64,000 nt of DNA from an uncultured Litoreibacter sp. (GTDB lineage Bacteria > Pseudomonadota > Alphaproteobacteria > Rhodobacterales > Rhodobacteraceae): positions 428,359-492,358 of the forward strand of contig CANLVO010000002.1 in NCBI GenBank assembly GCA_947494645.1, written 5' to 3'. Position 1 is the stretch's first letter; every line of letters starts with the position of its first letter. The translations under genes were made by a program, and so were the position numbers. Of the stretch, positions 38,616-48,196 are shown piece after piece. The notes beneath the pieces are model-generated. The model did not search any database, was not told the DNA's origin, and saw only the letters and a list, made by a program, of their open reading frames with translations.

Positions 38616-39702
38616 AGGCGTCACTCGGGACGACCTCCGCGCTGCCGTCGCGTCTGGCGTGATTGACGAGGGACAGGCGGTTTCTCTGCAAACGCTGTCC
38701 GACCAACGCATGGGCTATCGGGCCAACATGGTCGGGGATGATGAGCCGTTCGAGCTGTTCAAAGGGTTCGCAGAGATCTTCGTGACAGTGGGCCTTGGCC
38801 TGTTGATATCCGGCCTTCTGGGGCTGACAGCGATCTTTGGCGGCTTCGCATTGATCCCCATCGCGATGATGGCGCTTTCCATTATTTTGGCTCTGTACTT
38901 CACGAAACGGCGCCGAATGTCGCTACCCTCTATCGCCCTCTGCGTTGGGTTCGCGCTTGGTCTGCTGGCTTTGATGGACGGTTTAATGTCTGACGCCGTC
39001 AATGCATCGCTCCTTACCGGATTGGCCGGAATGGTTGGGATCGCAATTTACTACCGCCTTTTCAAACTGCCCTTTGCCATGTTCGTCTTCAGCCTGTTCG
39101 CACTTATGGCCGTTACCGGAATTGTGGAAAGCATAGAGCCGCCCCCGCGGGAGGGCGTCAGCTCTGGGCGTTCACTTATCGATATGTTCGGTGTCACGCG
39201 TTATTTTGATCTTCGCAACAGCCCGTACATGGCGATCGGCACTTTGGTTTTCGGGGTGCTCGCGTTCTTGGGTGCGATATACTTTGACACCAAGGACCCA
39301 CACCGTGTCAGCAGATACGCGTCCACCGCGTTCTGGCTGCATATTCTAGCCGCGCCTGCTTTGGTGAATACACTGGTAATGTCGAACTATACGATGGGCG
39401 GCCTTGGTACAGTGATCGCCATCGCCGTTCTGACCGTGTTTACGCTGCTCGCAGTGATCATAGACCGGCGCAGTTTCCTGACGGCGGGGCTGGTCTATAT
39501 GGGATTGTTGATCTCGCAAGCGGTCAGTGAGACAGGAACCGACTGGGCGCCGGTTATTACAATGCTGGTGCTAGGGGTGTTTGTCACAACGCTTGGCGCG
39601 TTCTGGACGCAGGCGCGCGCCACAATCATGGGCGCGCTGCCGGACTTTCCGGGCAAAGAGCGCCTGCCGCCATATGCGGCAGGGCTGTTCGTTTCAGATT
39701 AG
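38608..39702 (+). CDS. Polytopic membrane protein of unknown function between hslV and hslU
   Basis: The 364-residue protein has a soluble N-terminus of about 55 residues and then about ten membrane segments, several with short basic loops (F-T-K-R-R-R). I recognise no catalytic or transport motif. The N-terminal helix pair faintly resembles DUF2157-type membrane proteins. Its ATG overlaps the hslV end by 8 bp, so the two are co-translated. The stop TAG overlaps the TAA of the antisense DM13 gene in TTAG. Confidence 0.7.
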   Translation: MAEGVTRDDLRAAVASGVIDEGQAVSLQTLSDQRMGYRANMVGDDEPFELFKGFAEIFVTVGLGLLISGLLGLTAIFGGFALIPIAMMALSIILALYFTKRRRMSLPSIALCVGFALGLLALMDGLMSDAVNASLLTGLAGMVGIAIYYRLFKLPFAMFVFSLFALMAVTGIVESIEPPPREGVSSGRSLIDMFGVTRYFDLRNSPYMAIGTLVFGVLAFLGAIYFDTKDPHRVSRYASTAFWLHILAAPALVNTLVMSNYTMGGLGTVIAIAVLTVFTLLAVIIDRRSFLTAGLVYMGLLISQAVSETGTDWAPVITMLVLGVFVTTLGAFWTQARATIMGALPDFPGKERLPPYAAGLFVSD

Positions 39703-40076
39703 CCGAGTTTCGCGATGCCCAGCGGCACGTTGAACTTCTCGCACCAGATCCAGACCTCGTTGTAGTCGTCTGGGTTGATACCGGCAGGGATCTCGTAGCT
39801 GGACGTGCCATTGTTGGACTTCAGCAAGCCCATCAGCGTTTTCGAGTCGTAGCCATCTTTACCAAAGGCAACTTTCGGGTCCGGCGCACCGTCAAAGGTG
39901 AAGTCATCCAGCAGCACAACCTTGTCTTTCAGCACCTCAACAGTACCGGTTGTGACATGGCCTTTCAGACCCTTGAATGTACCGAGGCGGCCATGGCCCC
40001 CAGCAAAAGCAGCCGGTGCAAGCGCAAAGGTGGACAAGGCGACAGCGCCTTTGATGAAGTTGCGGCGAGTGGTCAT
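39699..40076 (-). CDS. Small Tat-exported DM13-domain protein
   Basis: The 125-residue protein has a twin-arginine signal (T-T-R-R-N-F-I-K-G and a hydrophobic stretch ending A-F-A). The rest fits a DM13 domain: [26 protein letters not shown] and the single conserved cysteine C112 in V-W-I-W-C. DM13 domains are thought to take part in electron transfer or redox chemistry. GAAGGA precedes the ATG. It lies antisense between the membrane protein gene and hslU. Confidence 0.78.
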   Translation of the reverse strand: MTTRRNFIKGAVALSTFALAPAAFAGGHGRLGTFKGLKGHVTTGTVEVLKDKVVLLDDFTFDGAPDPKVAFGKDGYDSKTLMGLLKSNNGTSSYEIPAGINPDDYNEVWIWCEKFNVPLGIAKLG

Positions 40077-40182
40077 GGTGAAAATCCTTCGTGGTTTCGA
40101 TGTAGTTGGGCGTAGTATTGGCCGAATTCAAGCGTTCCGCCTAGCCCAGCGCACGGAAACGTCATGTCTCGTGACAGCCGGG

Positions 40183-40208
40183 CTTGTGTTTCCGCTGGCG
40201 ACCCATAA
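40183..40208 (+). promoter_or_regulatory. Candidate heat-shock (RpoH) promoter of hslU
   Basis: CTTGTGT (40183-40189), a 12-bp spacer and CCCATAA (40202-40208) match the sigma-32 pattern CTTGAAA-N11-15-CCCCATNT at most positions. A sigma-70 reading of the same bases gives a spacer that is too short. The site is 34 bp before the hslU GTG. It would let hslU be heat-induced even though hslV is separated from it. Confidence 0.45.
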
Positions 40209-40242
40209 GTTCTTACCAAATCGCTTAGAAAAGGCCGTGAAC

Positions 40243-41550
40243 GTGACTGATCTGACCCCCCGTGAAATTGTATCCGAGTTGGACCGGTTTATCATCGGCC
40301 AGAACGATGCCAAACGGGCTGTGGCCGTGGCGTTGCGGAATCGGTGGCGTCGGAAGCAATTGGGCGAAGATCTGCGCGAGGAGGTCTACCCCAAGAACAT
40401 CCTGATGATCGGGCCAACCGGCGTTGGCAAGACAGAGATTTCGCGCCGCTTGGCGAAACTTGCCCGCGCTCCGTTTCTAAAGGTGGAGGCCACCAAGTTC
40501 ACCGAAGTGGGTTATGTTGGCCGTGACGTGGAGCAGATCGTCCGGGATCTGGTTGACGCCTCTATCGTGATGACCCGCGAACATATGCGCGAGGATGTTA
40601 AAGCCTCCGCTCATGAGGCCGCCGAAAAGCGGGTGATCGAGGCGCTCGCAGGTGAAGGTGCACGCGAGCAAACCCGCGAGATGTTTCGCAAGAAACTGCG
40701 CGACGGGCTTCTGGATGACAAAGAAATCTCGCTGGAGATTGCCGACACCTCAAATCCGTTCGGCGCCATGGAAATCCCGGGCCAGCCCAATATGGGCGGC
40801 GGCGGCATGATGAATTTGGGCGAACTGTTCGGCAAGATGGGTGGGCGCACCAAGACGGTGACGACCACGGTGAAGGAAAGCTATGAGCTGCTGATCGCTG
40901 ATGAGGCGGACAAACTTTTGGACGACGAGAAGGTGAAGCTGGCTGCGATTGAGGCGGTGGAGCAGAACGGGATCGTCTTCCTCGATGAGATCGACAAGGT
41001 CTGTGCCCGGTCTGATGCCCGTGGTGGGGACGTATCCCGCGAGGGTGTTCAGCGCGATTTGTTGCCCTTGATCGAGGGGACGACGGTATCGACCAAGCAT
41101 GGGCCGGTGAAGACGGATCATGTGTTGTTTATCGCGTCGGGTGCGTTTCATATTGCCAAGCCCTCTGACCTGCTGCCTGAGCTGCAGGGGCGGCTGCCTA
41201 TTCGGGTGGAGCTGCGGGCGCTGACGGAAGAAGATTTCGTGCGGATCCTGACAGAGACGGACAATGCTTTGACCTTGCAATACACCGCGCTGATGAAGAC
41301 GGAAGAGGTTGTGGTCTCCTTCACGGAGGACGGGATCAAGGCGCTGGCTAAGATCGCGGCGGATGTGAACCAGTCGGTAGAAAATATCGGGGCGCGCAGG
41401 CTTTATACGGTGATCGAGCGGGTCTTTGAGGAGCTGAGTTTCAACGCCCCTGACCGAGGTGGCGAGGAGGTCGTTGTAGACGCAGGTTTTGTCGAGAAGA
41501 ACCTTGGCGAGCTGAGCCGTTCCTCTGATTTAAGCCGCTACGTCCTGTAA
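40243..41550 (+). CDS. hslU: ATP-dependent protease ATPase subunit HslU (ClpY)
   Basis: The 435-residue AAA+ unfoldase feeds HslV. It starts with the typical [13 protein letters not shown] and has Walker [10 protein letters not shown], the pore loop G-Y-V-G-R and Walker B F-L-D-E-I-D-K. The C-terminal L-S-R-Y-V-L that docks into HslV is complete. The start is a GTG at 40243 with AAAAGG upstream; the longer frame to 39898 runs through the antisense DM13 gene and is rejected. Confidence 0.95.
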   Translation: MTDLTPREIVSELDRFIIGQNDAKRAVAVALRNRWRRKQLGEDLREEVYPKNILMIGPTGVGKTEISRRLAKLARAPFLKVEATKFTEVGYVGRDVEQIVRDLVDASIVMTREHMREDVKASAHEAAEKRVIEALAGEGAREQTREMFRKKLRDGLLDDKEISLEIADTSNPFGAMEIPGQPNMGGGGMMNLGELFGKMGGRTKTVTTTVKESYELLIADEADKLLDDEKVKLAAIEAVEQNGIVFLDEIDKVCARSDARGGDVSREGVQRDLLPLIEGTTVSTKHGPVKTDHVLFIASGAFHIAKPSDLLPELQGRLPIRVELRALTEEDFVRILTETDNALTLQYTALMKTEEVVVSFTEDGIKALAKIAADVNQSVENIGARRLYTVIERVFEELSFNAPDRGGEEVVVDAGFVEKNLGELSRSSDLSRYVL

Positions 41551-41551
41551 G

Positions 41552-41565
41552 CGGCGCATGCGCCG
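41552..41565. repeat. 14-bp palindrome directly after hslU
   Basis: CGGCGCATGCGCCG is a perfect palindrome one base after the hslU stop. It can form a hairpin, but no T tract follows, so its role as terminator is uncertain. Confidence 0.35.
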
Positions 41566-41665
41566 GATTGGGGTAAGCCTCTGAAACCAAATGGCTTCCT
41601 CATTTTTCTTTACCCGCTGTTAACCCCTGCTTTGCGGCCCCTGCGGCCTGCGCTATAGCAGAGCT

Positions 41666-42892
41666 ATGGGCACGCTCCAATTCATCCGCGACAATCTGAA
41701 ATTCCTGTCAGCGGGGTTCCTTTTGACCTTCGCGTCCTGCTTTGGGCAGACGTTCTTCATCTCAATCTTCGCGGGTGAAATCATGGCGGAGTTCGGCCTG
41801 AGCCACGGGGCTTGGGGCGGCATCTACATGGTCGGGACGCTGGCCTCTGCTGTCGTAATGATCTGGGCGGGCGCGTTGACCGATATCTTCCGGGTCCGAC
41901 GCTTGGGCGGCATCGTTCTGGGTGGCATGGTGGCCGCGTGTTTGTTCATGGCGCTGAACAATTCGGTCTGGCTGCTGCCGCTGGCGATCTTTGCTTTGCG
42001 GCTGACTGGGCAAGGGATGGCGTCGCATTTGGCCTCTGTCTCGATGGCGCGGTGGTATGTGGCGGCGCGAGGCCGGGCCCTGGCCTTGGCGTCATTCGGG
42101 TTTCTGATCGGAGAGGCCTTGTTGCCTATCATCTTCGTCCTTGCTTTGGGCTTCATCGGTTGGCGTTGGTCTTGGGGCATTTCTGCTGTCGTGGTCTTGG
42201 CCCTGCTGCCCATCATGCTGGTGCTGCTGAAAGCTGAGCGGACGCCTCAGGCCGTCGCAGAAGAAAACCAAGCCGTAGGTCTGGGTGGCAAACACTGGAC
42301 CCGCCCCGAGGTGCTCAAACATTGGCTTTTCTGGATGCTGGTTCCGTTGCTTGTAGGGCCTTCGGCTTTCGGGACAGCGTTCTTCTTTCATCAGGTGCAT
42401 CTGGCCGAGGTCAAAGGCTGGACGCATCTGCAAATGGTTGCCCTGTTTCCCATTTACACAGTGACCGCGACCATTGTGTCGGTCGTCGCGGGGTTCGCCA
42501 TCGACAGGCTGGGTGCGGGGCGGTTGTTGCCCGTGCTGCTCATCCCGGTGGCGCTTGGGTTCTTCGTCTTCTCCGTCACCGGCTCGCTTGCCGGGGCCGC
42601 GATCGGGATCATGCTCTTTGGGGTCACCAGCGGGATCAACGCCACCGCGCCGTCCGCTTTCTGGGCGGAGTATTTTGGCACCCGCCACCTTGGCGCAATC
42701 AAAGCGATGGCCACCGCGCTTATGGTTTTGGGGTCTGCCATTGGGCCCGGGTTGACGGGCTGGATCATCGACCAGGGGCTCAATTTTTCCGACCAAATGG
42801 CATGGGTCGCTGCGTATTATGTATTCGCTGCGGGAATGGCTTTTGTAGGGATCAAACGGGCTGAGCAAAGCATGTCGCAGCCATTGGTTTAA
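41666..42892 (+). CDS. MFS transporter
   Basis: The 408-residue protein has about 12 membrane segments with the MFS motif A region (G-A-L-T-D-I-F-R-V-R-R) after the second. The order and loop signature place it among monocarboxylate- or cyanate-type MFS members, but the substrate is unknown. The ATG at 41666 has no strong ribosome site. It stands alone, 115 bp after hslU, with its own presumed promoter. Confidence 0.88.
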   Translation: MGTLQFIRDNLKFLSAGFLLTFASCFGQTFFISIFAGEIMAEFGLSHGAWGGIYMVGTLASAVVMIWAGALTDIFRVRRLGGIVLGGMVAACLFMALNNSVWLLPLAIFALRLTGQGMASHLASVSMARWYVAARGRALALASFGFLIGEALLPIIFVLALGFIGWRWSWGISAVVVLALLPIMLVLLKAERTPQAVAEENQAVGLGGKHWTRPEVLKHWLFWMLVPLLVGPSAFGTAFFFHQVHLAEVKGWTHLQMVALFPIYTVTATIVSVVAGFAIDRLGAGRLLPVLLIPVALGFFVFSVTGSLAGAAIGIMLFGVTSGINATAPSAFWAEYFGTRHLGAIKAMATALMVLGSAIGPGLTGWIIDQGLNFSDQMAWVAAYYVFAAGMAFVGIKRAEQSMSQPLV

Positions 42893-42983
42893 CCGAAACC
42901 ACTTAAAATCGGTCATTCGCGCATTATATTGAGGTCCAGACAAACGGCTGCTTTTTGGTCGTTTCCGTTTTCTGAGGGTCAAT

Positions 42984-43409
42984 ATGCCATGCTTTAATCG
43001 TCGGGGATTTCTTCAACTCATCAGTGCCGCAGCGGTCACACCGTTCCTCCCGGCGATGCCGACGCGCGCCGTTGCGGCAGCGGCCTCAGCGTCGACTTCT
43101 AAGGCTCTCTGGGCTGGCATCTATGCCAAGTCCGGCTCCGCTTCCAAATTCGTGGGGGTCGCGCGAAACATGGGGCTTTCAAACGCCGCCATTCAAGGTG
43201 TCAGCGCCCGGTCTGTCGGAGTTCGGATCGCGCTGGCTGCCGCAGCTCCATCTGCTCCGGCACAGGGCACGGGCAATCTGTCTCGTGACATTATTCGTAA
43301 GATCGAGGACCACCTGACAACCGAACCCGATATGGATGAAGGCCTCGTCGAAGACGATGCGGAAACGGCTTCAGATTTGCCCGAAACATCAAACCTTGAT
43401 CCGACCTAA
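42984..43409 (+). CDS. Small Tat-signal protein of unknown function
   Basis: The 141-residue protein begins with a twin-arginine signal (N-R-R-G-F-L-Q-L plus hydrophobic stretch ending A-V-A-A-A). The mature part contains a short Ala/Ser-rich middle segment and an acidic C-terminal third (D-E-G-L-V-E-D-D-A-E). No domain is recognisable. GAGGG precedes the ATG. Its TAA stop overlaps the TAG of convergent smr in CTAA. Confidence 0.62.
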   Translation: MPCFNRRGFLQLISAAAVTPFLPAMPTRAVAAAASASTSKALWAGIYAKSGSASKFVGVARNMGLSNAAIQGVSARSVGVRIALAAAAPSAPAQGTGNLSRDIIRKIEDHLTTEPDMDEGLVEDDAETASDLPETSNLDPT

Positions 43410-43975
43410 CGCCGCCGCCTCAAATATACGTAAAGGGCACCAGCGCCGCCATGGCTTTGGTTGGCTTGGTTGGTTTGCAGCACGATCTGTTTTAGCGGAG
43501 CTTGTTTGAGCCACTGAGGGACGGCGTGTTTTAGAATGCCCGTGCGCACAGGGATGGGTCCGCCGTCGTCTTTCATTTTGCCTTTGCCGGTGACAACCAG
43601 AACCAGCCGTTTGCCTGCGGCGTGGGCGTTGAGCAGGGTGTTGATCAGGGCCGGGTGCGCCTCTTCTTGGGTCATGCCATGCAGGTCAATCTTCGCGTCG
43701 GGGCTCATCTTGCCGCGTTTCATTTTGGTGAAAGCGCGTTTGTCCATCTCTACTGGGCTGGGAGGTGCGGGCATGGCCGTTTGAGCGGGTCGCGCCTTTT
43801 GGCCGATTTTGAAGGGCGCAATGGGCGTAGGGCGTGGTGTCTTCTTCGTAGGCGTCAAGATCGGCGCGTCGGTGAAAAGCGTTTGCGGGGTTTTGTGGGG
43901 GTCGGCGGTCTCTACCACTTTGGACCAGAGGGTTTTCTCCTCCGGGCTGAGACCTCTGGGCTTGCGGCGGGACAT
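43406..43975 (-). CDS. Smr-domain protein
   Basis: The 189-residue protein has a C-terminal Smr domain (about 95-187) with the two hallmarks D-L-H-G-M-T and V-T-G-K-G, which act as a DNA/RNA nuclease in relatives. The first 90 residues are proline-rich and probably disordered. It is the last gene of the tim44-mltA-smr group, 5 bp after mltA. Confidence 0.88.
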   Translation of the reverse strand: MSRRKPRGLSPEEKTLWSKVVETADPHKTPQTLFTDAPILTPTKKTPRPTPIAPFKIGQKARPAQTAMPAPPSPVEMDKRAFTKMKRGKMSPDAKIDLHGMTQEEAHPALINTLLNAHAAGKRLVLVVTGKGKMKDDGGPIPVRTGILKHAVPQWLKQAPLKQIVLQTNQANQSHGGAGALYVYLRRRR

Positions 43976-43980
43976 AAGGC

Positions 43981-45018
43981 TTAGCCGTCCGGGGCCAAAT
44001 CATAGGCGGTCTGGATCGGCATCAGCACGACCAAACGGCCCGGATCCTTGATCGTGCCCGCCTTGCGCCCGGCCTGCGACCCGGTGCCGAAATAGACATC
44101 CGCCCGCTGTGCCCCCTTGATGGCAGATCCTGTGTCCTGCGCGATCATCAAGCGGTTCAGAGGCTCTTTGCCACCCTTCTCGATCCAGACGGGGGCGCCA
44201 AGCTTGGTGAAAGCCGGGTCCACTGCGATGGAGCGCATTGGAGTGATTGAGCGGTTCATCGCGCCAAGCGGGCCTTTATGCTGCGGCACTTCCGAGACTT
44301 CGCGGAAGAATACGTAGGACGGGTTGTGATGCAGCAGCTCGCGGCCATCGACGGGGTTTGAGCGGACCCAGTTCTTGATCACCTGGGCAGAGACCTGATG
44401 TGGTTGGTAAACACCGCGGCGGACAAGTTCTTTACCTATGGAGCGGTAGTCGCGCCCGTTCTTGCCTGCGTAGCCGACGCGAATGGCACCACCCTCTTCC
44501 AAAGCGACACGGCCTGAGCCCTGGACCTGCAGGAAGAAAACGTCGACGGGGTCGTTGACATACGCAATTTCGAGGCCGCGTCCGGAAAGAAGGCCTTGGG
44601 TTTCGATCTCTGCGCGGGAATGCCATTGCGTGCCGGGCACGATTTCAGGCGGCAGGCGGTAGAGCGGGTGCTGGTATTGGCCGCCGCGATAGCGGGACCC
44701 CTTGAGTTCAGGTTCGTAATAGCCAGTGAACAGCGCGGGGCTGTCCCCGTTGATCACAACCGGGCGGAAGAACAGCTCGAAATAAGTGCGGGCGTTGGGC
44801 TGGCTGGTGGCCAGCGCGCAGAGCGACGCCCAATGGGGGTCGTCAATGTCAGGGCAGGTTTCGAGAAACACGTCGAGCGCGGATTGGTGGTCGTCGTCGG
44901 CCCAGCCTTTCAGGTCGTCAAAGCTGATGATCTCGTAATGGGGCGAGGCGGTGCCGGGCTCAGCGGTCATGAACGCCCCCAAGGTCAGTGCCGCGACCCA
45001 TTTGAGATGCCCGCGCAT
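43981..45018 (-). CDS. mltA: Membrane-bound lytic murein transglycosylase A
   Basis: The 345-residue enzyme cleaves peptidoglycan to anhydro-muropeptides. It has a signal peptide (about 1-24), the MltA domain with G-R-G-L-E-I-A-Y and F-F-L-Q-V-Q-G-S-G, and the 3D domain with A-Q-D-T-G-S-A-I-K-G-A-Q-R-A-D, where the catalytic aspartates lie. No lipobox cysteine is seen at the cleavage site, so it may be periplasmic rather than lipid-anchored. It is 8 bp after the Tim44 gene. Confidence 0.92.
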   Translation of the reverse strand: MRGHLKWVAALTLGAFMTAEPGTASPHYEIISFDDLKGWADDDHQSALDVFLETCPDIDDPHWASLCALATSQPNARTYFELFFRPVVINGDSPALFTGYYEPELKGSRYRGGQYQHPLYRLPPEIVPGTQWHSRAEIETQGLLSGRGLEIAYVNDPVDVFFLQVQGSGRVALEEGGAIRVGYAGKNGRDYRSIGKELVRRGVYQPHQVSAQVIKNWVRSNPVDGRELLHHNPSYVFFREVSEVPQHKGPLGAMNRSITPMRSIAVDPAFTKLGAPVWIEKGGKEPLNRLMIAQDTGSAIKGAQRADVYFGTGSQAGRKAGTIKDPGRLVVLMPIQTAYDLAPDG

Positions 45019-45026
45019 CCCGGCCC

Positions 45027-45695
45027 CTATTCGCCCGTGGCGACAAGTTGCCAGTTCGGGTTGTCGGCGCCCATCACCCGCTCGAAGGTCCAGATGTCTT
45101 TCTGGCGTTTTACCTCGTTGGGGTTGCCGTCGACGATGTTGCCCGCCTCATCGCGCACGGCAGAGGTCAGCTCGCCAACGAAGCGCAGCGTCATCTCAGC
45201 GGTTTTGGTTTTGTCGTCAAACTCGGCGTCGACCAGTGTGGTTTCCCGCACGCCCACGAAGTTGGCGTCGACGGTCAGGCCCTCTTTCTTGCGCAGGTCG
45301 ATGACCTCTTGGAAGGTCTCGTACACGTCAGGCGACAGGAAGGGCACGACGTCGTCGAGCACGCCGTTTTCAAACGCCATCAGGATCATCTCGTAGGCCT
45401 GCTTTGCGCCGCCCATGAAGTCGCTGACGCCGAAGGAGGGCTCGACCTCTTTCATTTTCGCCAGCGCAGTGGCGGCGGTGCTGTCTTCAGCGACGTTGTC
45501 AGTGATGTCGCGGTCGGGCCCGCCCTCAATAACTTCGAAGTCGCGACGGGTCTGGTTTGCATCGTCGCTTTGGCCCGGCATTGGCAAAGGTGGCTTCTCA
45601 AAGCCGTCGCGTGTGCCAAGGACGTTTTTGAGGCGCAGGATCAAAAAGACCGCGATGCCGGCCAAGACCAAAAGTTGGATCATATCGTTGCTCAT
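45027..45695 (-). CDS. Tim44-domain inner-membrane protein
   Basis: The 222-residue protein has one N-terminal membrane helix (about 5-20) and a Tim44-like domain at about 80-220 (F-L-x-G-A-K-Q-A-Y-E-M-I, then E-V-I-D-L-R-K-K-E-G). In alphaproteobacteria related proteins (TimA) are linked to membrane-protein assembly. The location beside fxsA and secB on the other strand is standard for this group. Divergent from fxsA with 105 bp between. Confidence 0.88.
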   Translation of the reverse strand: MSNDMIQLLVLAGIAVFLILRLKNVLGTRDGFEKPPLPMPGQSDDANQTRRDFEVIEGGPDRDITDNVAEDSTAATALAKMKEVEPSFGVSDFMGGAKQAYEMILMAFENGVLDDVVPFLSPDVYETFQEVIDLRKKEGLTVDANFVGVRETTLVDAEFDDKTKTAEMTLRFVGELTSAVRDEAGNIVDGNPNEVKRQKDIWTFERVMGADNPNWQLVATGE

Positions 45696-45800
45696 GTCGT
45701 CCTCTGAAGGGGGCGGAATGGAAAAGTACGTGTCAGGCCCTTATGTAGGTGCAAGGGGGGCACAAGTCCACCTGAGCGCAACAAAACCGGAGTCTGCCCA

Positions 45801-46304
45801 ATGTGGCTGTTTTTGCTGTTCGTGACGATCCCAATCGTCGAGATCGCTTTGTTTATTCAAGTCGGTGGCTGGTTGGGCCTTTGGCCAACTCTCGGCATCG
45901 TGATTCTGACAGCGATCCTCGGCACTGTTTTGGTGCGTGCCCAAGGATTAGCGGCGATGGGGCAGATCAAGTCAAACCTCAATGAGCTACGCGACCCGAC
46001 TGAGGCGCTTGCCCATGGCGCGATGATCCTTGCCTCTGGGCTTTTGCTATTGACGCCGGGGTTCTTCACAGATGCGGTTGGATTTGCGCTGTTGGTGCCA
46101 CCCGTTCGGCTGGCCCTGTTCAAATGGATACGGTCCAAGATCAAAGTGCAGAGCTTTGTCGATATTGACGGCCACCCAGCGGCACGTCACCCGCCGCATC
46201 CGCAAGCAACTGGGCGAGGCGATATTATCGACGGTGAATTTGAAGATTTGGATGAGAGCACTCATAAACCCAGCGGCCCACCGTCAGGTTGGACGCGGCA
46301 TTGA
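45801..46304 (+). CDS. fxsA: FxsA-family membrane protein
   Basis: The 167-residue protein has three membrane segments (about 1-20, 25-45 and 78-105) and the FxsA signatures P-I-V-E-I-A-L-F-I-Q-V-G-G and L-L-L-L-T-P-G-F-F-T-D. In E. coli FxsA lessens phage F exclusion; the general role is unknown. secB follows after 62 bp. Confidence 0.9.
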   Translation: MWLFLLFVTIPIVEIALFIQVGGWLGLWPTLGIVILTAILGTVLVRAQGLAAMGQIKSNLNELRDPTEALAHGAMILASGLLLLTPGFFTDAVGFALLVPPVRLALFKWIRSKIKVQSFVDIDGHPAARHPPHPQATGRGDIIDGEFEDLDESTHKPSGPPSGWTRH

Positions 46305-46366
46305 GGCCTGCCACATGACCTGATAGAGGGGTCGCAACGCATTTTTACGCTTTAGGAGAAACAACG

Positions 46367-46864
46367 ATGGCCGAAGAAAACGGCGCTGCCGCACAGCCGG
46401 TACAACCCAAGATGCAGATTTTGGCGCAATTCATCAAAGACATGAGCTTTGAGAATATTGCAGCCCAAAAAGGTATCGGCGAAGGCGACCCAACGCCGGA
46501 CATTCAGGTGCAGGTCAATCTTGATGCAAAGAAACGTACGCAGGAAAACCAGTTTGACGTCACCGTTAAGCTGAATGTGTCTGCCAAGACCAAAGATGGC
46601 GAAAAGGCGATCTTCCTGATGGAGCTGGAATATACCGGTGTCTTCGCGATTGATAATATCCCCGAAGAGCAGCTGCACCCATTCCTGTTGATCGAATGCC
46701 CACGCATGCTGTTTCCGTTCATCCGCCGCATCGTCTCCGACGTCACGCGCGACGGCGGCTACCCGCCGCTCAATCTGGAAAACATCGACTTCTTGGCGCT
46801 TTACCGCAACGAGCTGGCACGGCGTGCACAAGCCGAGGCCGGGACGCCGGTTGGGACGGCCTAG
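46367..46864 (+). CDS. secB: Protein-export chaperone SecB
   Basis: The 165-residue tetrameric chaperone keeps exported proteins unfolded and passes them to SecA, whose zinc tail is intact in this window. The motifs Y-x-K-D-x-S-F-E (here F-I-K-D-M-S-F-E-N) and L-L-I-E-C-P-R-M-L-F-P-F are diagnostic. AGGAG precedes the ATG, and a strong terminator follows. Confidence 0.96.
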   Translation: MAEENGAAAQPVQPKMQILAQFIKDMSFENIAAQKGIGEGDPTPDIQVQVNLDAKKRTQENQFDVTVKLNVSAKTKDGEKAIFLMELEYTGVFAIDNIPEEQLHPFLLIECPRMLFPFIRRIVSDVTRDGGYPPLNLENIDFLALYRNELARRAQAEAGTPVGTA

Positions 46865-46894
46865 TTCAGACTAATTGACCGTGGTTTGGTTAAG

Positions 46895-46925
46895 AGGGCC
46901 GTGCATGTATTGCGCGGCCCTTTTT
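46895..46925 (+). terminator. Rho-independent terminator after secB
   Basis: AGGGCCG (46895-46901) and CGGCCCT (46915-46921) form a 7-bp stem with a 13-base loop, running into TTTTT. It lies 31 bp after the secB stop. Confidence 0.88.
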
Positions 46926-47000
46926 CGTTGTGTGTGATGTCGTCACAATTCGGCCATTTGCCTGAGATATTTTGCGAGGAGTATCTAGAGGACGGGGTGT

Positions 47001-47453
47001 ATGACTGATTATTCAATCGAGCAACGACAAGCGAATTTCGGACTCATTGGGTTCATTCTGGGCATTGTGAGCCTGCTGGTTATTTTCGCTCAGCTTTCGG
47101 CATTCTTTGAGCCTGCAGAACAAAGCACGGGCACAATGATCGGCGAAATGGCTGCTGAAATTAAGCAATCTGCGGCGCGCGTTCTGGCAGGTGAGCCTGC
47201 CCCCACGCCTGAGCCGCCTGCGCAAGATTACAGCCAGATCATCACGATTGCCGCGCTTTGCGCGGCGGCGGCTGCCATTGTTGTGGGCGGTATCGCCCTG
47301 TACCGGAATGAGCCGCACCGCCTTCCTTATATGGCCATCGGCTTCGGCGTCTCTTCGTACATGTTTCTGTTTGTGTTTTGGCTGGCGGTGCTGATTTGTG
47401 GCGCAGCGATACTGATCAGCATGATGGAAAACCTCGACAACATCCTCGAGTAA
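47001..47453 (+). CDS. Small membrane protein of unknown function
   Basis: The 150-residue protein has a membrane helix at 13-33, a 45-residue loop with a proline-rich piece (A-P-T-P-E-P-P), and two or three helices at 79-140. It has no recognisable motif. Because the gene has a terminator before it and convergent dnaQ after it, it must have its own promoter; TTGCCT and TATCTA at 18-bp spacing about 40 bp upstream are a weak candidate. Confidence 0.62.
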   Translation: MTDYSIEQRQANFGLIGFILGIVSLLVIFAQLSAFFEPAEQSTGTMIGEMAAEIKQSAARVLAGEPAPTPEPPAQDYSQIITIAALCAAAAAIVVGGIALYRNEPHRLPYMAIGFGVSSYMFLFVFWLAVLICGAAILISMMENLDNILE

Positions 47454-47470
47454 TCAAAGCCTGACTGGCT

Positions 47471-48196
47471 TTATCCAAATTGCTTCCAAAGCGGGGAATC
47501 GCCGAGTTTTTCCATAAATTCGGCGTGGGCTGCACGTTCTTCGTCAGTAATCTTTGAGCCAAGCGGCTCGGGTCTGGGTTGCGGACGCCATGTGTCACCC
47601 GTTTCACCATCACCTCCACCAGATGACGCCAGCGCAAAGTCGGGCTGCCGGCCACCGATAAGCTCCAGATAGACCTCTGCCAGAATTTCGCTGTCCAAGA
47701 GCGCGCCGTGTTTTTCGCGGGCGGAGTTGTCGATCGCAAAGCGTCGGCAAAGCGCGTCCAGTGATGCAGGCGAGCCTGGGAAGTTCTTGCGGGCGATGGC
47801 CAGCGTGTCGATGGCCTGATCATTGGGCAAAAGCGGTTTGCCACACCAGCCGAGCTCTGCGTTGAGGAATTTCATATCAAACGCGGCATTGTGAATGACC
47901 AGCTTGGCGTCGCCTACGAAATCCAGAAAAGCTTGCGCGATGTCCTCGAAGACCGGCTTGTCACGCAGAATGACCTGACCGGGGCCGGCGGGTTGCGGCG
48001 GGGTCAGCAGGTCGGGGCCAATGCCGTGAATTTCAAATGCGCCCGCAGGCATGTCGCGCTTGGGATTGATATATTGGTGATAAACGCGGCCCGTGGGCAT
48101 GTGGCCTTGCAGCTCTACCGCGCCGATCTCGACAATGCGGTCCCCTTCGGAGGGTTCAAAGCCGGTGGTCTCCGTATCCAGAACGATTTCACGCAT
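47471..48196 (-). CDS. dnaQ: DNA polymerase III epsilon subunit (proofreading exonuclease)
   Basis: The 241-residue 3'-5' exonuclease has the DEDDh set: D7 and E9 in D-T-E-T-T-G, the Exo II N-A-A-F-D, and Exo III with H-G-A-L-L-D. A C-terminal region (about 180-241) should bind the polymerase subunit. It overlaps coaE by 8 bp and ends the maf-aroE-coaE-dnaQ operon. Confidence 0.95.
   Translation of the reverse strand: MREIVLDTETTGFEPSEGDRIVEIGAVELQGHMPTGRVYHQYINPKRDMPAGAFEIHGIGPDLLTPPQPAGPGQVILRDKPVFEDIAQAFLDFVGDAKLVIHNAAFDMKFLNAELGWCGKPLLPNDQAIDTLAIARKNFPGSPASLDALCRRFAIDNSAREKHGALLDSEILAEVYLELIGGRQPDFALASSGGGDGETGDTWRPQPRPEPLGSKITDEERAAHAEFMEKLGDSPLWKQFG

Noticed and set aside
39898-40242. 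Extended hslU reading frame (115 extra codons)
   Set aside because: The extension overlaps the DM13 gene on the other strand and has no HslU homology; GTG 40243 with its ribosome site and typical M-T-D-L-T-P start is preferred.
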